NCBI GenBank assembly: GCA_964034945.1
Contig: OZ035962.1
Location: forward strand, 46,284,386 to 46,348,385
Source of the DNA: Chrysopilus asiliformis
Taxonomy: Eukaryota; Arthropoda; Insecta; Diptera; Rhagionidae
DNA: 64,000 nucleotides
Direction: 5' to 3'
Of the stretch, positions 33,797-44,786 are shown in pieces. Below the pieces are notes generated by a model. The model saw only the letters and a list, made by a program, of their open reading frames with translations, had not been told where the DNA came from and made no database searches. Both the position numbers and the translations under genes were made by a program. The first letter of the stretch is position 1. Every line of letters begins with the position of its first letter.

Positions 33797-34023
33797 GTAT
33801 TCATCAATTTTATATATATTCTGTTTCTGTTCTTCTAACTCTTATTAATAAATTAGCTCTTTTGTTTCTTTTAAAAAAAATCGCGGCGATTTTCAACCCT
33901 AAATGCGTTTGAAAAACTAAAAAGGTAAATTGTCGCAGTGGAAATGTGGCTAGCGGAATTTTGTTTAGTGGAATTGTGTCTAGTGGAATTGTGTTTAGTG
34001 GAATTGTTCTAATGGAATCGCCC

Positions 34024-35078
34024 CAGAATCGTAGATGTGCTTGCGCATATGGAGCTTTACCAGTTGAAATATAATTCTGGATTAGCGCATTTTCCTCAAT
34101 TAGGAAGAAGTAAGTAAAGCAAATCATTACGGATATAAATTGCGATATAAAGGGCCTTAAAATGACATTTTCCCTGACACTTCATTAAATAATTTTTCGG
34201 CACTCATGGCGGACGCTATGATATATGTTTTGTTTTTAATGCCGCAATACTCGAAATAATTTTTTTTGTTCGCATCGAACTGCAGCCACGTCCAATTGCT
34301 GCGAGTTCTTCCATTTTGCGGACACCTACCATAATTACCGACGTCGAAGCAAATATCGTAACTCAAAACAAATCTTCAATTTTCGCCATTTTCAGGATAT
34401 CAGATTTGGTTGTATTTTTTTTAATGTTAAGGGCCTATTCAATAGACAATTTCAATGCTAAAAATAATTTTTAAGCTAAATTTGAAAAAATAACTAATTC
34501 TAGGCGTATTTCAGAATTCTTTAATTTAAGTTTCTCACACGTATGTTGCATCCGGTTGCCAAATTTAATGTTTCCATAACTGATAAAAACGGCCGTTTTG
34601 ACAAACGAAAGCGGTTATCAAAACTGCGATGTTTTCGAATGGTCGGATAACAATGATATTAAATTTCTTATTCACATGGTGCACAGCGATGCCTCAATTC
34701 CAGCATTCAAAGCTGGAAATTTTAACAACATTTTTGTTGTAAAATTATTCTTGGTATGTAAATTTCAAATATGAAATGTGTAATTGCAAAAAGAATGTAA
34801 AAATTACAAATTTTTCTCTGAAATTACTAAACTTGTGTGTAGAATTCAGTTCTTTGTTGTAATTTTACAATTCTGGTAATACTAAATTTGAAGATGTAGA
34901 AGGGATCCAAAGTGTAATGAATCATTCAGCATGGTGAAATCGAAAGAACTGGACACGAGTACAGAAATTTCATTCACTGTTCTGTTGCTTTCATTTTAGT
35001 TTAGTTTCAGAAAATAAGACAGTACTGGTTTATTGTGTTTAGTTTTCTTGTTTGGAAAGAAGTGTATAGAGTGACAGC
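34024..35078. other. Unassigned stretch
   Basis: A 69-codon minus-strand frame at 34157-34366 contains RSNWTWLQFDANKKNYFEYC, faintly like a BED finger; I do not call it a gene. The remainder is AT-rich without visible ends or repeats. Confidence 0.4.
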
Positions 35079-36207
35079 TAGGGGAGCCAATACCGGACCA
35101 TTTTTTTTGGTACTAGGAATTCGGTGTTGGATTTTTAAATGCCGGGATCCCGGTACTGGCACCGAGACTGAAGGGAAATTTGTAAAAAATAAAGAAAAAC
35201 GGAAATTCATATGTAGATATTTTTATTTCAGTAATTTAAAAAAGAAATAATTCTAAACTCAATTCAAAAGCAAATAATAATACAAAAATTTAAAAAATCA
35301 CGTTGAATTTTTTATTTTGATTTTATATATGAGCGAATAAAGCACAACATATCCAAACTTTCATCGCTTAATGATGAACGAATTTTAATAGCAATTATTG
35401 CACAACCAGAGAAAATTCGCTCCGACTCCACGCTAGTAGGCGGTATAGAATTTAACTAATTATAAGTTTTTTCGAGGTTGGGTCCGCGACAACCTTCTGT
35501 TTCGAAAATTGCAATCTCTTTTTTGACAATACTGATAATATCGTTTGTTTTTTTCCTTTTTTTTTGGTGGAATTTTTGAGTGCACGTCCAGTTTTTGTTT
35601 TAGAGACATCATTTCTTTTTCAGCTGCGATAATTTCAATGTTTAATTCGGGTTCTGGCGATGGTTCATTAGACAATGGTTCGGGCATACGGGTATAATGA
35701 TTTATTTTCAAATACTTATCAAAATGCACTTATTTAAAATACATCAACAAACAGAAAGACGTGAAATGCACGGATATCCCCACAATTTTTCCTAATATGG
35801 ATTTTGTACTAATCAGGAAGTTCCCATCTTGCTTTTTTCATGGAATTTTAACTTTAACCCTTTAATTACAATTACAAATTACAATTACAATTACGTAATT
35901 TGTAATTGCTGGTTTCAATTACTTTTCCAATTACGTAATCATAATTGTCTGCTGCAATTACTCAATTACTTTTGTAATTGTTAATTCAATTAACAATTAC
36001 GAAGTAATTTTTAAATGCCGGGATCCCGGGTATTTTTAATTAAATTACATTTTGCCCAACTCTGGTTTGTAGTAGATACTATTTTTTTCGTAATTTTACA
36101 TAGAAATTGTCAGTACCGAAATCTCGGGATTCAGAAGACGCCTCAGTATCGGTATTCCGGTACAGAAAAAGTTCGGTATTCCCGGGATCCCGGTATTGGC
36201 TGCCCTA
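35079..36207 (-). mobile_element. hAT element with remnant of transposase C-terminus
   Basis: An 8-bp target duplication GTGACAGC (35071-35078, 36208-36215) flanks ends TAGGGGAGCCAATACCGG and TAGGGCAGCCAATACCGG. Sub-terminal GGGATCCCGG motifs repeat at both sides. On the minus strand near 35460-35330 the reading LNSIPPTSVESERIFSG and SSLSDESLDMLCFIRSYI is the hAT dimerisation domain. The remainder of the transposase is gone. An ATTACAATTACA-type tract is at 35855-36000. Confidence 0.88.
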
Positions 36208-36215
36208 GTGACAGC

Positions 36216-36916
36216 TCATTTTCCGGACATATGTGGAAAATATCCTTAAGCTAATACATCTCCTTAGAGTAAATTCGTAACTGCAATGTTGAAAGTGTTC
36301 TGTTAACACATTTTTGGCCACCCGGTACGAACTCTTACCACAACTTGAAATATTCATCAAAAATCATCAAATTAGTTTTTCATTGTTTTGCAGTGCTAAT
36401 ATAGACTATTTGATCATTTGACAGTAAAGCGAAAAACTTGTTGATTAGTTTTTCCCATTTTTTGCCACAAAACAGATAAAAACCCTCACAGAAACGTAAA
36501 AGGCCTCGTTTCTCGCCATTCGTAAGAATTCTTACCACAAAACCTTTTTTCGCATTTTTGTTTATTTTTTCGAGGAATAAGGAATCGAGCCCTTAGCTTA
36601 TTTTTAATCCATTATCAATAAAAATGTTTACCTGAAAAAATACCACATATTGAGCATATTAAAGTATCGGCTACTCGCCGTTCGTTAAGAATTTTTACCA
36701 CAATTTTCCGGAAAACTGTTGGTCGGAAAATTCTGAAACTTTTTGGAAGTCATATGTGACTCAAAAGTAGTGTCTACACAAATTTTCAAGAAAAAAGCAG
36801 GTGTCTGTCTCGTATAGACGGCCAGAAGACGTGGATCCGCGTACAACGATCCGCAATAGATATTTAAGTAAGAAATTTTAGTGAAAAGGAAATTAAGGAA
36901 ACAAATTTTTATTTAA
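36216..36916. other. Unassigned stretch
   Basis: AT-rich. The motif ATTCTTACCACAA recurs near 36530 and 36695 with variants. No frames, ends or known repeats were seen. Confidence 0.4.
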
Positions 36917-37171
36917 AACATAACAAAAGCTATAATTGCCAATCTGGCAATTATTGAAAATCCGTATGGTGATTTAAGTGAACGGCGAACAGTTGTATCA
37001 AAATTCCAGTTTGAAGTCAAACTTTCTAATTAGATTTTTTTAAATTTATTCCAATCGGATTTTGATGTATGGGAGTTTTATGTAGACTCATATCCTAAAT
37101 AACTTTTGTTCTTGCACTTTTTTGATAAGATGCACCGTTTTTGAGATATTCGGTTTCACCATACGGGTATA
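36917..37171 (-). mobile_element. DINE-1-like element, internally deleted
   Basis: Both ends are present (AACATAACAAAAGCTATAAT and CACCATACGGGTATA), but the middle, including the whole (GTCY)n tract, is missing: TTTTTGAGATATTCG is joined directly to GTTTCACCATACGG. Confidence 0.88.
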
Positions 37172-37792
37172 ATAATTTTATTTACGAGAGCAGTCCGATA
37201 AGTACTTAGCCTACAAAAAAAAAACGAAAATTTTGGAAAAGTGACCATTTATTTCTCAACATAGTCTCCTTTTAGCTCGATACACTTGACCCAGCGATGC
37301 TCCAACTTCTTTAACCCGTCTGAAAAATACGTTTTCTCGAGGTCTGCAAAGTAGGCCTCCGTAGCGGCGATGACCTCCTCATTCGACTCAAATTTCTGCC
37401 CGGCGAGTGACTTTTTCAAGTTTGGAAACAAAAAGAAGTCGCACGGGGACAAATCTGGAAAATACGGTGGATATGGCAGCAGTTCGTAGCCCAATTCGAC
37501 CAATTTCGCGGTGGCGACGGCGGAGGTGTGAGCCGGTGCGTTGTCATGGTGGAAGAGCACTTTTTTCTTCGCCAAATGGGGTCGTTTTTTCTGCAATTCG
37601 GCGTCGAATCGGCCCAATAATTCAGTATAGTAGAGCTCTGTGATCGTTTTGCCCTTCTCCAGGTAGTCGATGTAGATCACACCTTGTGAATCCCAGAAAA
37701 CGGTGGACATCACCTTTCCGGCAGATAGGACAGTCTTCGCCTTCTTCGGAGCACGTTCGCCGGGTAAAGTCCACTGTTTCGACTGTTCCTTA

Positions 37793-38547
37793 AGCGGCGT
37801 CCAAACGCGCAGTTTTTTGCTCCGTTTTACCCGCGCAAACCGAGTCTGCGCAGGCATGTCATAGCGTCTGGACGATACACAGTTAGTTCGCGCAGATCAA
37901 AAGTTCGGCCTGTTCGAGTTCAGGTTGTGTCTGAAAATAACTGTGGCACGCGAAGGCAAATCGTAGCATGTGGACGAAAATTCAGTCAGTTTTTGTGTCA
38001 CTTTGAACATTAAATCAACATGTGATTTGCGGCTTTATTCAAAAGAGTTTTTAGAAGAATTCCTAAATTTATATAAAGAGTTTCCGTGCTTGTGGAAAAT
38101 AAAATGTAAGGACTATAGTGATCCCAATTTGAAAAACAATGCATATGAAGTGCTTATTAATAAATTAAAAGAAATTGATAAAAGTGCCAATCGCGAAACG
38201 GTTGTAAAAAAAATTAATAACCTTCGAAGCTGCTACAGGAAAGAATTGAAAAAAATTAACGCTTCCATTCGTTCCGGTGTTGGGGAAGATGAAGTACACC
38301 TCTGGTATTTCTCCTTGCTCGATTTCCTAAAAGATCAAGAGACACCGCGTCCAGCAAAGTCAAATATGGATACATCCGAGGAAAGTCAGGTAAAAAAACA
38401 ATGTGTTTATGCACGAAGTTTCAAACAAAACTGCGATAAAATATAAAAAAACGGAACCGTGTGGACACGAAGGTTACTCAGTTTTTTTTACATAGATAAC
38501 TGTGCAAAATAAGTCGTAGCAAAAAAACCGCGCGTTTGGACGCCGCT
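37793..38547 (+). mobile_element. PIF/Harbinger-type element nested in mariner
   Basis: A 3-bp TTA duplication (37790-37792, 38548-38550) and ends AGCGGCGTCCAAACGCGC at both sides. 755 bp, holding only the MADF gene at 37970-38446. The transposase gene is missing, so movement would need another copy. Confidence 0.9.
37970..38446 (+). CDS. MADF-domain protein of a PIF/Harbinger element
   Basis: 158 codons, intact. A MADF domain spans about residues 20-115: FLEEFLNLYKEFPCLWKI, NNAYEVLINKLKEIDKSA, RETVVKKINNLRSCYRKEL, then SLLDFLKDQ. The second protein of PIF/Harbinger transposons often has a Myb/MADF-like DNA-binding domain that helps the transposase bind and enter the nucleus. The ATG is the first in the open frame; a start at another in-frame codon cannot be excluded. 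Confidence 0.8.
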   Translation: MDENSVSFCVTLNIKSTCDLRLYSKEFLEEFLNLYKEFPCLWKIKCKDYSDPNLKNNAYEVLINKLKEIDKSANRETVVKKINNLRSCYRKELKKINASIRSGVGEDEVHLWYFSLLDFLKDQETPRPAKSNMDTSEESQVKKQCVYARSFKQNCDKI

Positions 38548-39236
38548 TTAGTCTCTGGTGTGTACCAGTGGATCCATGTTTCGTCGACGGTCACGAAACG
38601 ACGCAGAAACTCCTTCGGATTGTCCTTAAACAGCGTCAAACACTGCTGTGAAGTGGTTTCACGGTTGCGCTTGTTGTCCGGAGTGAGCAAACGCGGCACC
38701 CATCACGCCGACAGCTTTCTTATGCCCAAAATTTCATGCAGGATATGACCCACGCGGTTTTTTGAGATGCCTATTGTCTCAGCTATCTCGCGCACCTTCA
38801 ATCGGCGGTCTGCCAATACGAGATCGTGAATTTTTGTTATGTTATCCTCCGTGGTAGCCGTTTTCGGAGCACCTGGGCGTGGCTCATCGAAAACCGACGT
38901 GCGACCACGTTGAAACTCGTTACACCAATTTTTGACGGTCGCCATCGAAGGAGAAGAGTCACCGTACACAGCATCCAAGCGCTCTTTGATTTCGTTGCGC
39001 GATTTCCCTTCCAGAAACAAGAATCGAATCACCGACCGATATTGCTCTTTTTCCATTTTTCTGAAATCCGCAGACACGCCCGCTTCCATACGCGGTCAAA
39101 ACAAAACTACGAGTTCGATTCGGCTGAAATTTTGACTGTAGCCGTCTATGAGAATATACTACACGATAGTAAATTTCTCCTGCGATAGTGGCGCCATCGG
39201 GTGGTGAGGCTAAGTACTTATCGGACTGCCCTCGTA

Positions 39237-40181
39237 TAATTGGTTTCTGATAAGAGAAGTGTGAAATAAATATCATACATACGGTGTTCAAAACGCTCCC
39301 ATTTCTAGTCTTTCGTTCAAATTAGTTATATATATATAATAAGGAAGGTTTTACATAAATTTACTACAATTTAATCGATTCTACTACTATTTTTCGGCCG
39401 ATTTACTACGATTTCGAAGATCAAAAGTCACAACCCTGAACAGAACTTTAATGCTGGGAGCGAAATATCGCTCTCTTACTAATGAAATACATACTTATAT
39501 ATGTGTGTGCATCATACCCAACAGCCATCGCTCAAGGCTTTCATTCATTTTTATGCGAGACCCACAAACCGCTTTGAACAAGAAGCGAAAACTTAAATAG
39601 AAATCATTTTCGTTCCCAAGAACGAGAGTCGGAAACCACAGCAAACACTTTTGCCGTTAAGAGCGAAAAAGAACGAAATAACATGACATTCAATACATCA
39701 GATTCAATACACACAAAGGAGGAGCATAAAAAGAGTATAAATGTGAAATCAGTACTACAAGCAGCAAACACACCATAGCAGCGGCAGTAAAAATTTAGAT
39801 TTTGATCTTTAAAAAAATAATTGAACATAGTTTTACATAACAAAATACCCTAAACAATGCTTTAATGTAGGCCTAATCTTATGACACAGTTTCTGTTCGG
39901 ATATCACCACAAACTATCGAGTATCATCGATTGCAAATTTGTTATCATGGCAGCAAGCCGATTTTCTAATTTGTACCCCCATAACCAAAATCCAAGACGT
40001 ATCCACGTCAAAATTTCATCGCGTCTAGGAGCGGCGAAAAATGGGTTAACCGAACAAGGGCAGTGTTTCAATATATGCTTGGAGTGTGAAAGAAATTTCT
40101 AAGCCAGAATGAAGCTTATTTTTAATTTCGGCAATTTGTTGTTGAGGGGAAAACCATGAAATATTTCACATTAGTGATATT
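39237..40181. other. Unassigned stretch
   Basis: No recognised gene. CATAAAAAGAGTATAAATGT at about 39726-39745 is a promoter-like motif without an identified transcript. A 73-codon plus-strand frame at 39881-40102 is not recognised. Confidence 0.4.
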
Positions 40182-41090
40182 CACCCTTGTTCTGAGATAC
40201 GGCGTTAGCCCGCTAAACGTAACGCATTCGATTCGATTCGCTACGCGATCGGTGTTCTGAAAAACGGCGTTTGCTGTTTAAAAATACGGCAAACATCGCA
40301 TGCAAACGAAGTGTCAAAAATCAGCTGGTTATGTTTGTATCTGGGTTGATAGCCATTTCAGTGCAAGTAAAACATGGATTTCACGGTGCCAATTAATTTA
40401 TTATTGAGGCAGGAGGAGATAAACTCCATGCGGGAGCAAAGAATTCTTCTGAGAAATTCTTCGAACGTCATGAATTTAAGTGAAGAAGCGTGAGTATATA
40501 GAAAAAGTGTAATTTTCAATTCATATAAGTTTTTTTCCTAGCTTTAGGAAGGATTTTCGGCTGAGCAAAACATCATTTTTATATACTGAGGAAATCTTTT
40601 TTTGGTGGTTCCAAGCTGGATAATTTATCTGATATCGATTGCCAGATGGCCTGCACCTCTGCCACTGGTCTCCGTGAATAGCTCTTCGCGATATCAGGGT
40701 GCCCCTTCATTACATCAATTAAATAGTCGAATTGGGCAGTATTTGTTGAATTTTTATTTCCACTCCTATTTGACAAATACACTTGTTATTTCATACTTAA
40801 ATATATATTTCCATTATTTTCTACAAACATTTTAATTGATCGCAAAAGAAGCCCTAAAACTGCCTGAAATATCCACCAAACGCGAGAAAACTGAAATGAG
40901 CAATTTAACCTCAAATATCAGCTCCCGGCGAATCTCAGAACAACGAAAATCGAATACGTTGCGAGGCGTTACTCCGCGTTGAACTCAAACGAAACGTTGC
41001 GTATTTCAGAACACCGAAAATGCGATATCGAGTGCTGATCGAGTAAATATCGAGCAAACTAACGTAACGCCGTATTTCAGAACAAGGGTG
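40182..41090 (+). mobile_element. PIF/Harbinger-type element with remnants of both genes
   Basis: ATT target duplications (40179-40181, 41091-41093) and ends CACCCTTGTTCTGARATACG. On plus, from 40375, a transposase N-terminus MDFTVPINLLLRQEEINS ... NLSEEA is split by a short intron (GCG|TGAGTA ... TTTCCTAG) and resumes FRKDFRLSKTSFLYT. On minus, 40782-40579 encodes QFDYLIDVMKGHPDIAKS and LSSLEPPKKD, a Myb/SANT-like domain. The two remnants converge; the transposase catalytic part is deleted. Confidence 0.8.
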
Positions 41091-43129
41091 ATTGTAAAAT
41101 TACAATTGAAACTTTACAATAATGAGATGTTTTTCATCAATATTTAACATCACTCATGCTGTAAAACTACACAGCAGTCTGAATTTTTACCTCCGACGGT
41201 ACAGAGAGAGTATATGCGTTTAAGTTGAGAGTATGTTTGTTAGTATATTAGTTTGCCCTTCCCTCATAACGGTCCTGTTTATGGCATTCGGCTGGATTTC
41301 TGCTGAATTTAAATCACCCCTCAATTTAAACCCCCTCTCCTTGTATCTTCTGATCCACTAAACTGATTTCGATCCCACTTTCGCCATTCTGTTGTAAATA
41401 ATGAAAGTATGTAAAAACTCACGCTCCCCTTAACGTTATCTCCCCTCTCCTTGTGTATTTTGATTCCCTGAATCGATTTCAATCCCGCTTCAGCATTCGA
41501 GGAACATTACTTGAAAAAAAATCTGAATCTATAAATAATTATTAGAATACAAAATGCTGACCGGAAAACAATCGAATATTAAAAGAAACAGATGAGGCGT
41601 CAACGAGGCGTTTTGACACCAGCAGGTGTGTATAGAGCCCATAATATAGAGAGTGGACATCCGGAATAGAGCGACTAGACATGAGTTTTGTTACTTATAT
41701 TAAGCGATTTCCGTTATTTTTATAATGTGACAAAGAACGACATTCACACATGATGGCGTGTCAACAACTACAATTTTCCTAATTTTGATATGAGTTTTTT
41801 TTATTGATATTGACCGATTTCAGTTATTTTACTAGTTATTTGGGGCAACTTCTTACTGATTTTTTAGCTCGGCGGCCATTTTTACACGTCCCATTGTTTA
41901 TTCTCTAGATTATAGTCCAAATCCACAGAAATTCAACGACCAATACGCTTTCCCGACGCACACCAATTTTAAATCTACTGTAATGATTATTTTATCCTTT
42001 TAAAAGGATTCAGTTTTTCAATTTTTTAGGGTTTTTCTTTAGTTGGGGGTTTTTCAAAATTTTTATTTTGTTTTTTTTTGCACTCTTTTCAAAGATAACA
42101 GTGAACAAACTTTTTATGTCCGATTAAATTTAAAGTTTTTTAGTAACCATTTTGTATTGTAATAATTATTTAAAGATTAACAATTTTTTTCAAGTAATGT
42201 CCCTCGAATGCTGTAAATTGAGACGGAGGGGGAACTCGCGTACACCAAAATATTCCTTTCATTATTTACAACCGAATACCGAAAGCGGGATCGGAGTTAA
42301 ACGCAAGAACCTTGCGACACCCATATCCAGCCGAATGCCCAAAACGGGACCGAAACCGGTTGAGTGGTTCAAAAGTTATGAGGGAAGGACGCACACACTT
42401 CGAGCCAAAGGCACATACCTTCTCCGTTCCGTCGGGGGTAAAAAAAACTAAAAAAATTTGGAAAACCCCCGACTAAAAATAAAACCCTAAAAAAATGAAA
42501 AACTCTTGAATAAAAACATCCTTTAAAAAGGATAAAATAATACTATTGGCCGTTGAATTTGTATAGATTTGGATTATAATCTAGAGCAGTGGTTCCCAAA
42601 GTGGTCCCTACGGACCCCCAGGGGTCCCCGGGATCATTCAGGGGGTCCGTGGAAAATTAAAATTGATTTGGGGGTCCCTGAACAACGTCAGGGGGTCCGC
42701 GCAAGGTTTAATATGAAATAAAAAAATGGTGACACATTTTTATTAATATGGAAGTTAAAATAAATAACAATGAATAAATTATTAGCGATTTTTACGTCCT
42801 AATTAAAATATTTATAGTTAGACATATTGGGTTTTATTATTTAATATAATGCACCCTAAAAGTTATAGCTTACTATTTTATATTTTTGTTTAATTTGTTT
42901 ACTTCTGCGAATAACCAAATCCGCGAATGTTTGGAATTACTGTACATTACTGTATTATTATATTCTGTTGTGAATTAGTTGGTACAAAATGAGTACCTAC
43001 ACAATATGTGACATTTACATGAAATTTTATCCTCACATCTCAAATAATTAATTCAAGAGAGCGTTACATTGCAGCATTCAATTTTTATTATAATTAACAG
43101 TGGTTTGTTGCAAATAAAATTTTTGATAT

Positions 43130-44128
43130 TGTAGCGGTCCACGGGTAAGAAGTTGCAAGGACATTCGAGTTTAGGGATGCCAACGATTTTGCAAACATCG
43201 AGGTACCGTTGAAAAATATCGAGTTTTAACCTCGATGTTGAACAGACCGATATATCGAGGTATCGATGTTGTTATCCAGATGTTAGAACATTACTCTTTA
43301 TAAAATTAGTAAAGAAACTAATTTTAGGACTAGAGGGACTAGTTTTTAGATAGATTTAATATAGCCACTCTACTCAAAGATTTGTTTAAATTTTCTTTGG
43401 TATCAATTTTCAGTTCCATCTTTCTACAAGATTTCGCAAAAAATACCAGAGCTAGCCATGAAATTTTACAGAGAAGTTTGGTCCTGATGTGGAAATCCGT
43501 TAACCGGAAGTAACCAAAACGGCGGCTTTTTAAAAACTATGCGGTTTTTTGCGATTTATTCCGAAACTAACCATTTTCCAGTAGTCTTATGTATTACAAA
43601 ACTTGCAGACAATAAAATTTGCTACATTTATGTCTTTTACTAGAACTCCGTTATAAAGATATGCCGGTATTTCAAAAAAAAAATTTTTTTGCGAATATCT
43701 CGAAAACTAACGGGTTTTTGGTGGCTCAACGTATAAGAAGAATTAAAACCGTGTTAATTCTACCTGGGTGCACTCCACCCACAGTAGAGCATCCGCCAGG
43801 TGGCTAAATTATTTATTAAATTTAACTTTTTCAAAACATCGGAAAAACAATGTTTTCAGGACGATGTTTTTTTGACATCGATGTCGCCTTAAAAAAACAT
43901 CGATTTTCGATATATCGAGGTTTTATGAACGATGTTGCATCCCTATTCGAGATCTGGCGTGAACGCTTCGAGAATGTTTGAGATCTGCACACGAGAACGT
44001 TCGAGACCTCGGCCGAACATACAGGAACGTTGGCAAACGAGCCGCGAATATAAAAGGCCGCGTCTTCGGCGGAGATTCAATAAATACTTCTTCAACAAAA
44101 TGTTTTATTTATATTTTATTTTTACATC
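43130..44128 (+). repeat. Possible solo LTR, split by a hAT element
   Basis: It would run from TGTAGCGGTCCACGGG to TTTTATTTTTACA. The right half has a promoter-like ATATAAAAGGCCGCG at 44048 and CAATAAATACTTCTTCAAC at 44079, an LTR-like layout. No target duplication was found, so ends are tentative. Confidence 0.3.
43172..43945. mobile_element. hAT-type MITE nested in the hAT element
   Basis: The ends TAGGGATGCCAACGAT and TAGGGATGCAACATCGTT are inverted repeats rich in ATCGAGG motifs. The flanking octamers TTCGAGTT (43164-43171) and TTCGAGAT (43946-43953) match at seven of eight bases. No coding capacity. Confidence 0.75.
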
Positions 44129-44744
44129 ATCATTTACCATTCAAGACATTAAAGTTAAATTTGTAATTTTTCTATTATGCATTTATGTAGTTTTTCACCC
44201 AGGGTCCGTGGGCAAATTTTGACTATGAAAAGGGGTCCGTGGGCAAGTTTTGACTATGAAAAGGGGTCCGTGGGCCAAAAGAGTTTGGGAACCACTGATC
44301 TAGAGGATGGAGAATAGGACATGTCAAAATGTCCGCCGAGCTGAGAAGCCAGTGCTAAGAGCTTTAAAATTTTAATTATTTGCCACAAATAATTAATAAA
44401 ATAACTGAAGTCGGTCAATATAAGTAAAAAAGTAAAAACTAAAACTTTGAAAAGAAAACGTTAAAAATAACCGTTATCGTACTCTCTATTAAACTTCAAT
44501 CGACTAGTCAAGTATTTGTTTTCCCGTAAAGTCATTGTAGAATTTATTAGTTTTTTATGTTTTTTGTTTTTTATTTATTATTTATTTTTTAATTATTTAT
44601 TTTTTTAACCTCTTGACAAGATGAAAATTTGCTAAAACAATCAACACGTAAACATAAATACTCCCACATATTCATTAAAATTCATGACTAGTCAATAATT
44701 TGTAAAATAGTGAACATTCCCAAAAAGAAATTTTTTGTAGTTTT

Positions 44745-44786
44745 TTTCCCTGAAGATGGTTTAAAATAAAACCGAAACGTTGGAAA
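44745..44786 (+). ncRNA. Hammerhead-ribozyme-like motif, Penelope type
   Basis: CTGAAGA (44750-44756), a stem GGTTT/AAACC (44758-44762 with 44769-44773) and GAAAC (44774-44778) are in hammerhead order. TTTCC before and GGAAA after can form the closing stem I. An extra U follows CTGAAGA, and stem III would be minimal (C-G), as in short hammerheads described in Penelope-like retroelements. No Penelope coding sequence is near. 44471-44744 and 44787-45100 are otherwise AT-rich and unassigned. Confidence 0.4.

Larger units (their letters stand above)
24317..34023. mobile_element. Possible MULE remnant, 9.7 kb, with later insertions inside
   Basis: Both ends carry GGGCGATTCCAYTAGAACAA followed by repeats of ATTCCACTARACACA, in inverted orientation. 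The same repeat motif stands at about 25849-25905, directly before a MULE transposase fragment. The span holds DINE copies, a fold-back mariner-type element and a Gypsy LTR element, which would all be later insertions. No target duplication was found, so two unrelated fragments are also possible. 24365-25110 is mostly unassigned. Confidence 0.45.
37249..39089 (-). pseudogene. mariner transposase, broken
   Basis: N-terminal helix-turn-helix region (YRSVIRFLFLEGKSRNEI, GISKNRVGHILHEILGI) from 39089 to 38703, where TGA replaces the Arg codon of the KLSARW motif, probably a CpG mutation. It continues in frame as WVPRLLTPDNKR and VTVDETWIHWYTPETK, is cut by the insertion 37793-38547, then resumes EQSKQWTLPGERAPKK, VLFHHDNAPAHTS and YFPDLSPCDFFLFPNLKK to the stop at 37249. 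All three Asp of the D,D34D triad are kept. Stop and insertion make it non-functional. Confidence 0.92.
37185..39234 (-). mobile_element. mariner element interrupted by a Harbinger insertion
   Basis: TA duplications (37183-37184, 39235-39236) and ends CGAGAGCAGTCCGATAAGTA and CGAGGGCAGTCCGATAAGTA. Without the 755-bp insertion plus its 3-bp duplication it would be about 1.29 kb, normal for mariner. Confidence 0.93.
42587..44297. mobile_element. hAT element with nested insertions
   Basis: An 8-bp duplication ATCTAGAG (42579-42586, 44298-44305) flanks ends CAGTGGTTCCCAAAGTGG and TTTGGGAACCACTG. Sub-terminal GGGGTCCGTGGG motifs repeat near both ends. No transposase was recognised. It contains another hAT (43172-43945) and possibly a solo LTR. 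Confidence 0.88.
41560..44470. repeat. Fold-back (long inverted repeat) with a hAT element in it
   Basis: The left arm (about 41680-42080, with AGCTCGGCGGCCATTTTTAC, CTCTAGATTATAGTCCAAAT, TTATCCTTTTAAAAGGATTC) is repeated in inverse at about 42440-42586 and, after the hAT element 42587-44297, at 44298-44470 (complement of AGCTCGGCGGACATTTTGAC). Related sequence recurs at 45100-45660. No genes. 41094-41560 has CCCCTCTCCTTGT repeats, partly in inverse at 42190-42430. Confidence 0.7.

Noticed and set aside
44048..44062. ATATAAAAGGCCGCG as promoter of a host gene
   Set aside because: No gene follows; nearby CAATAAATAC and overall layout fit an LTR better.
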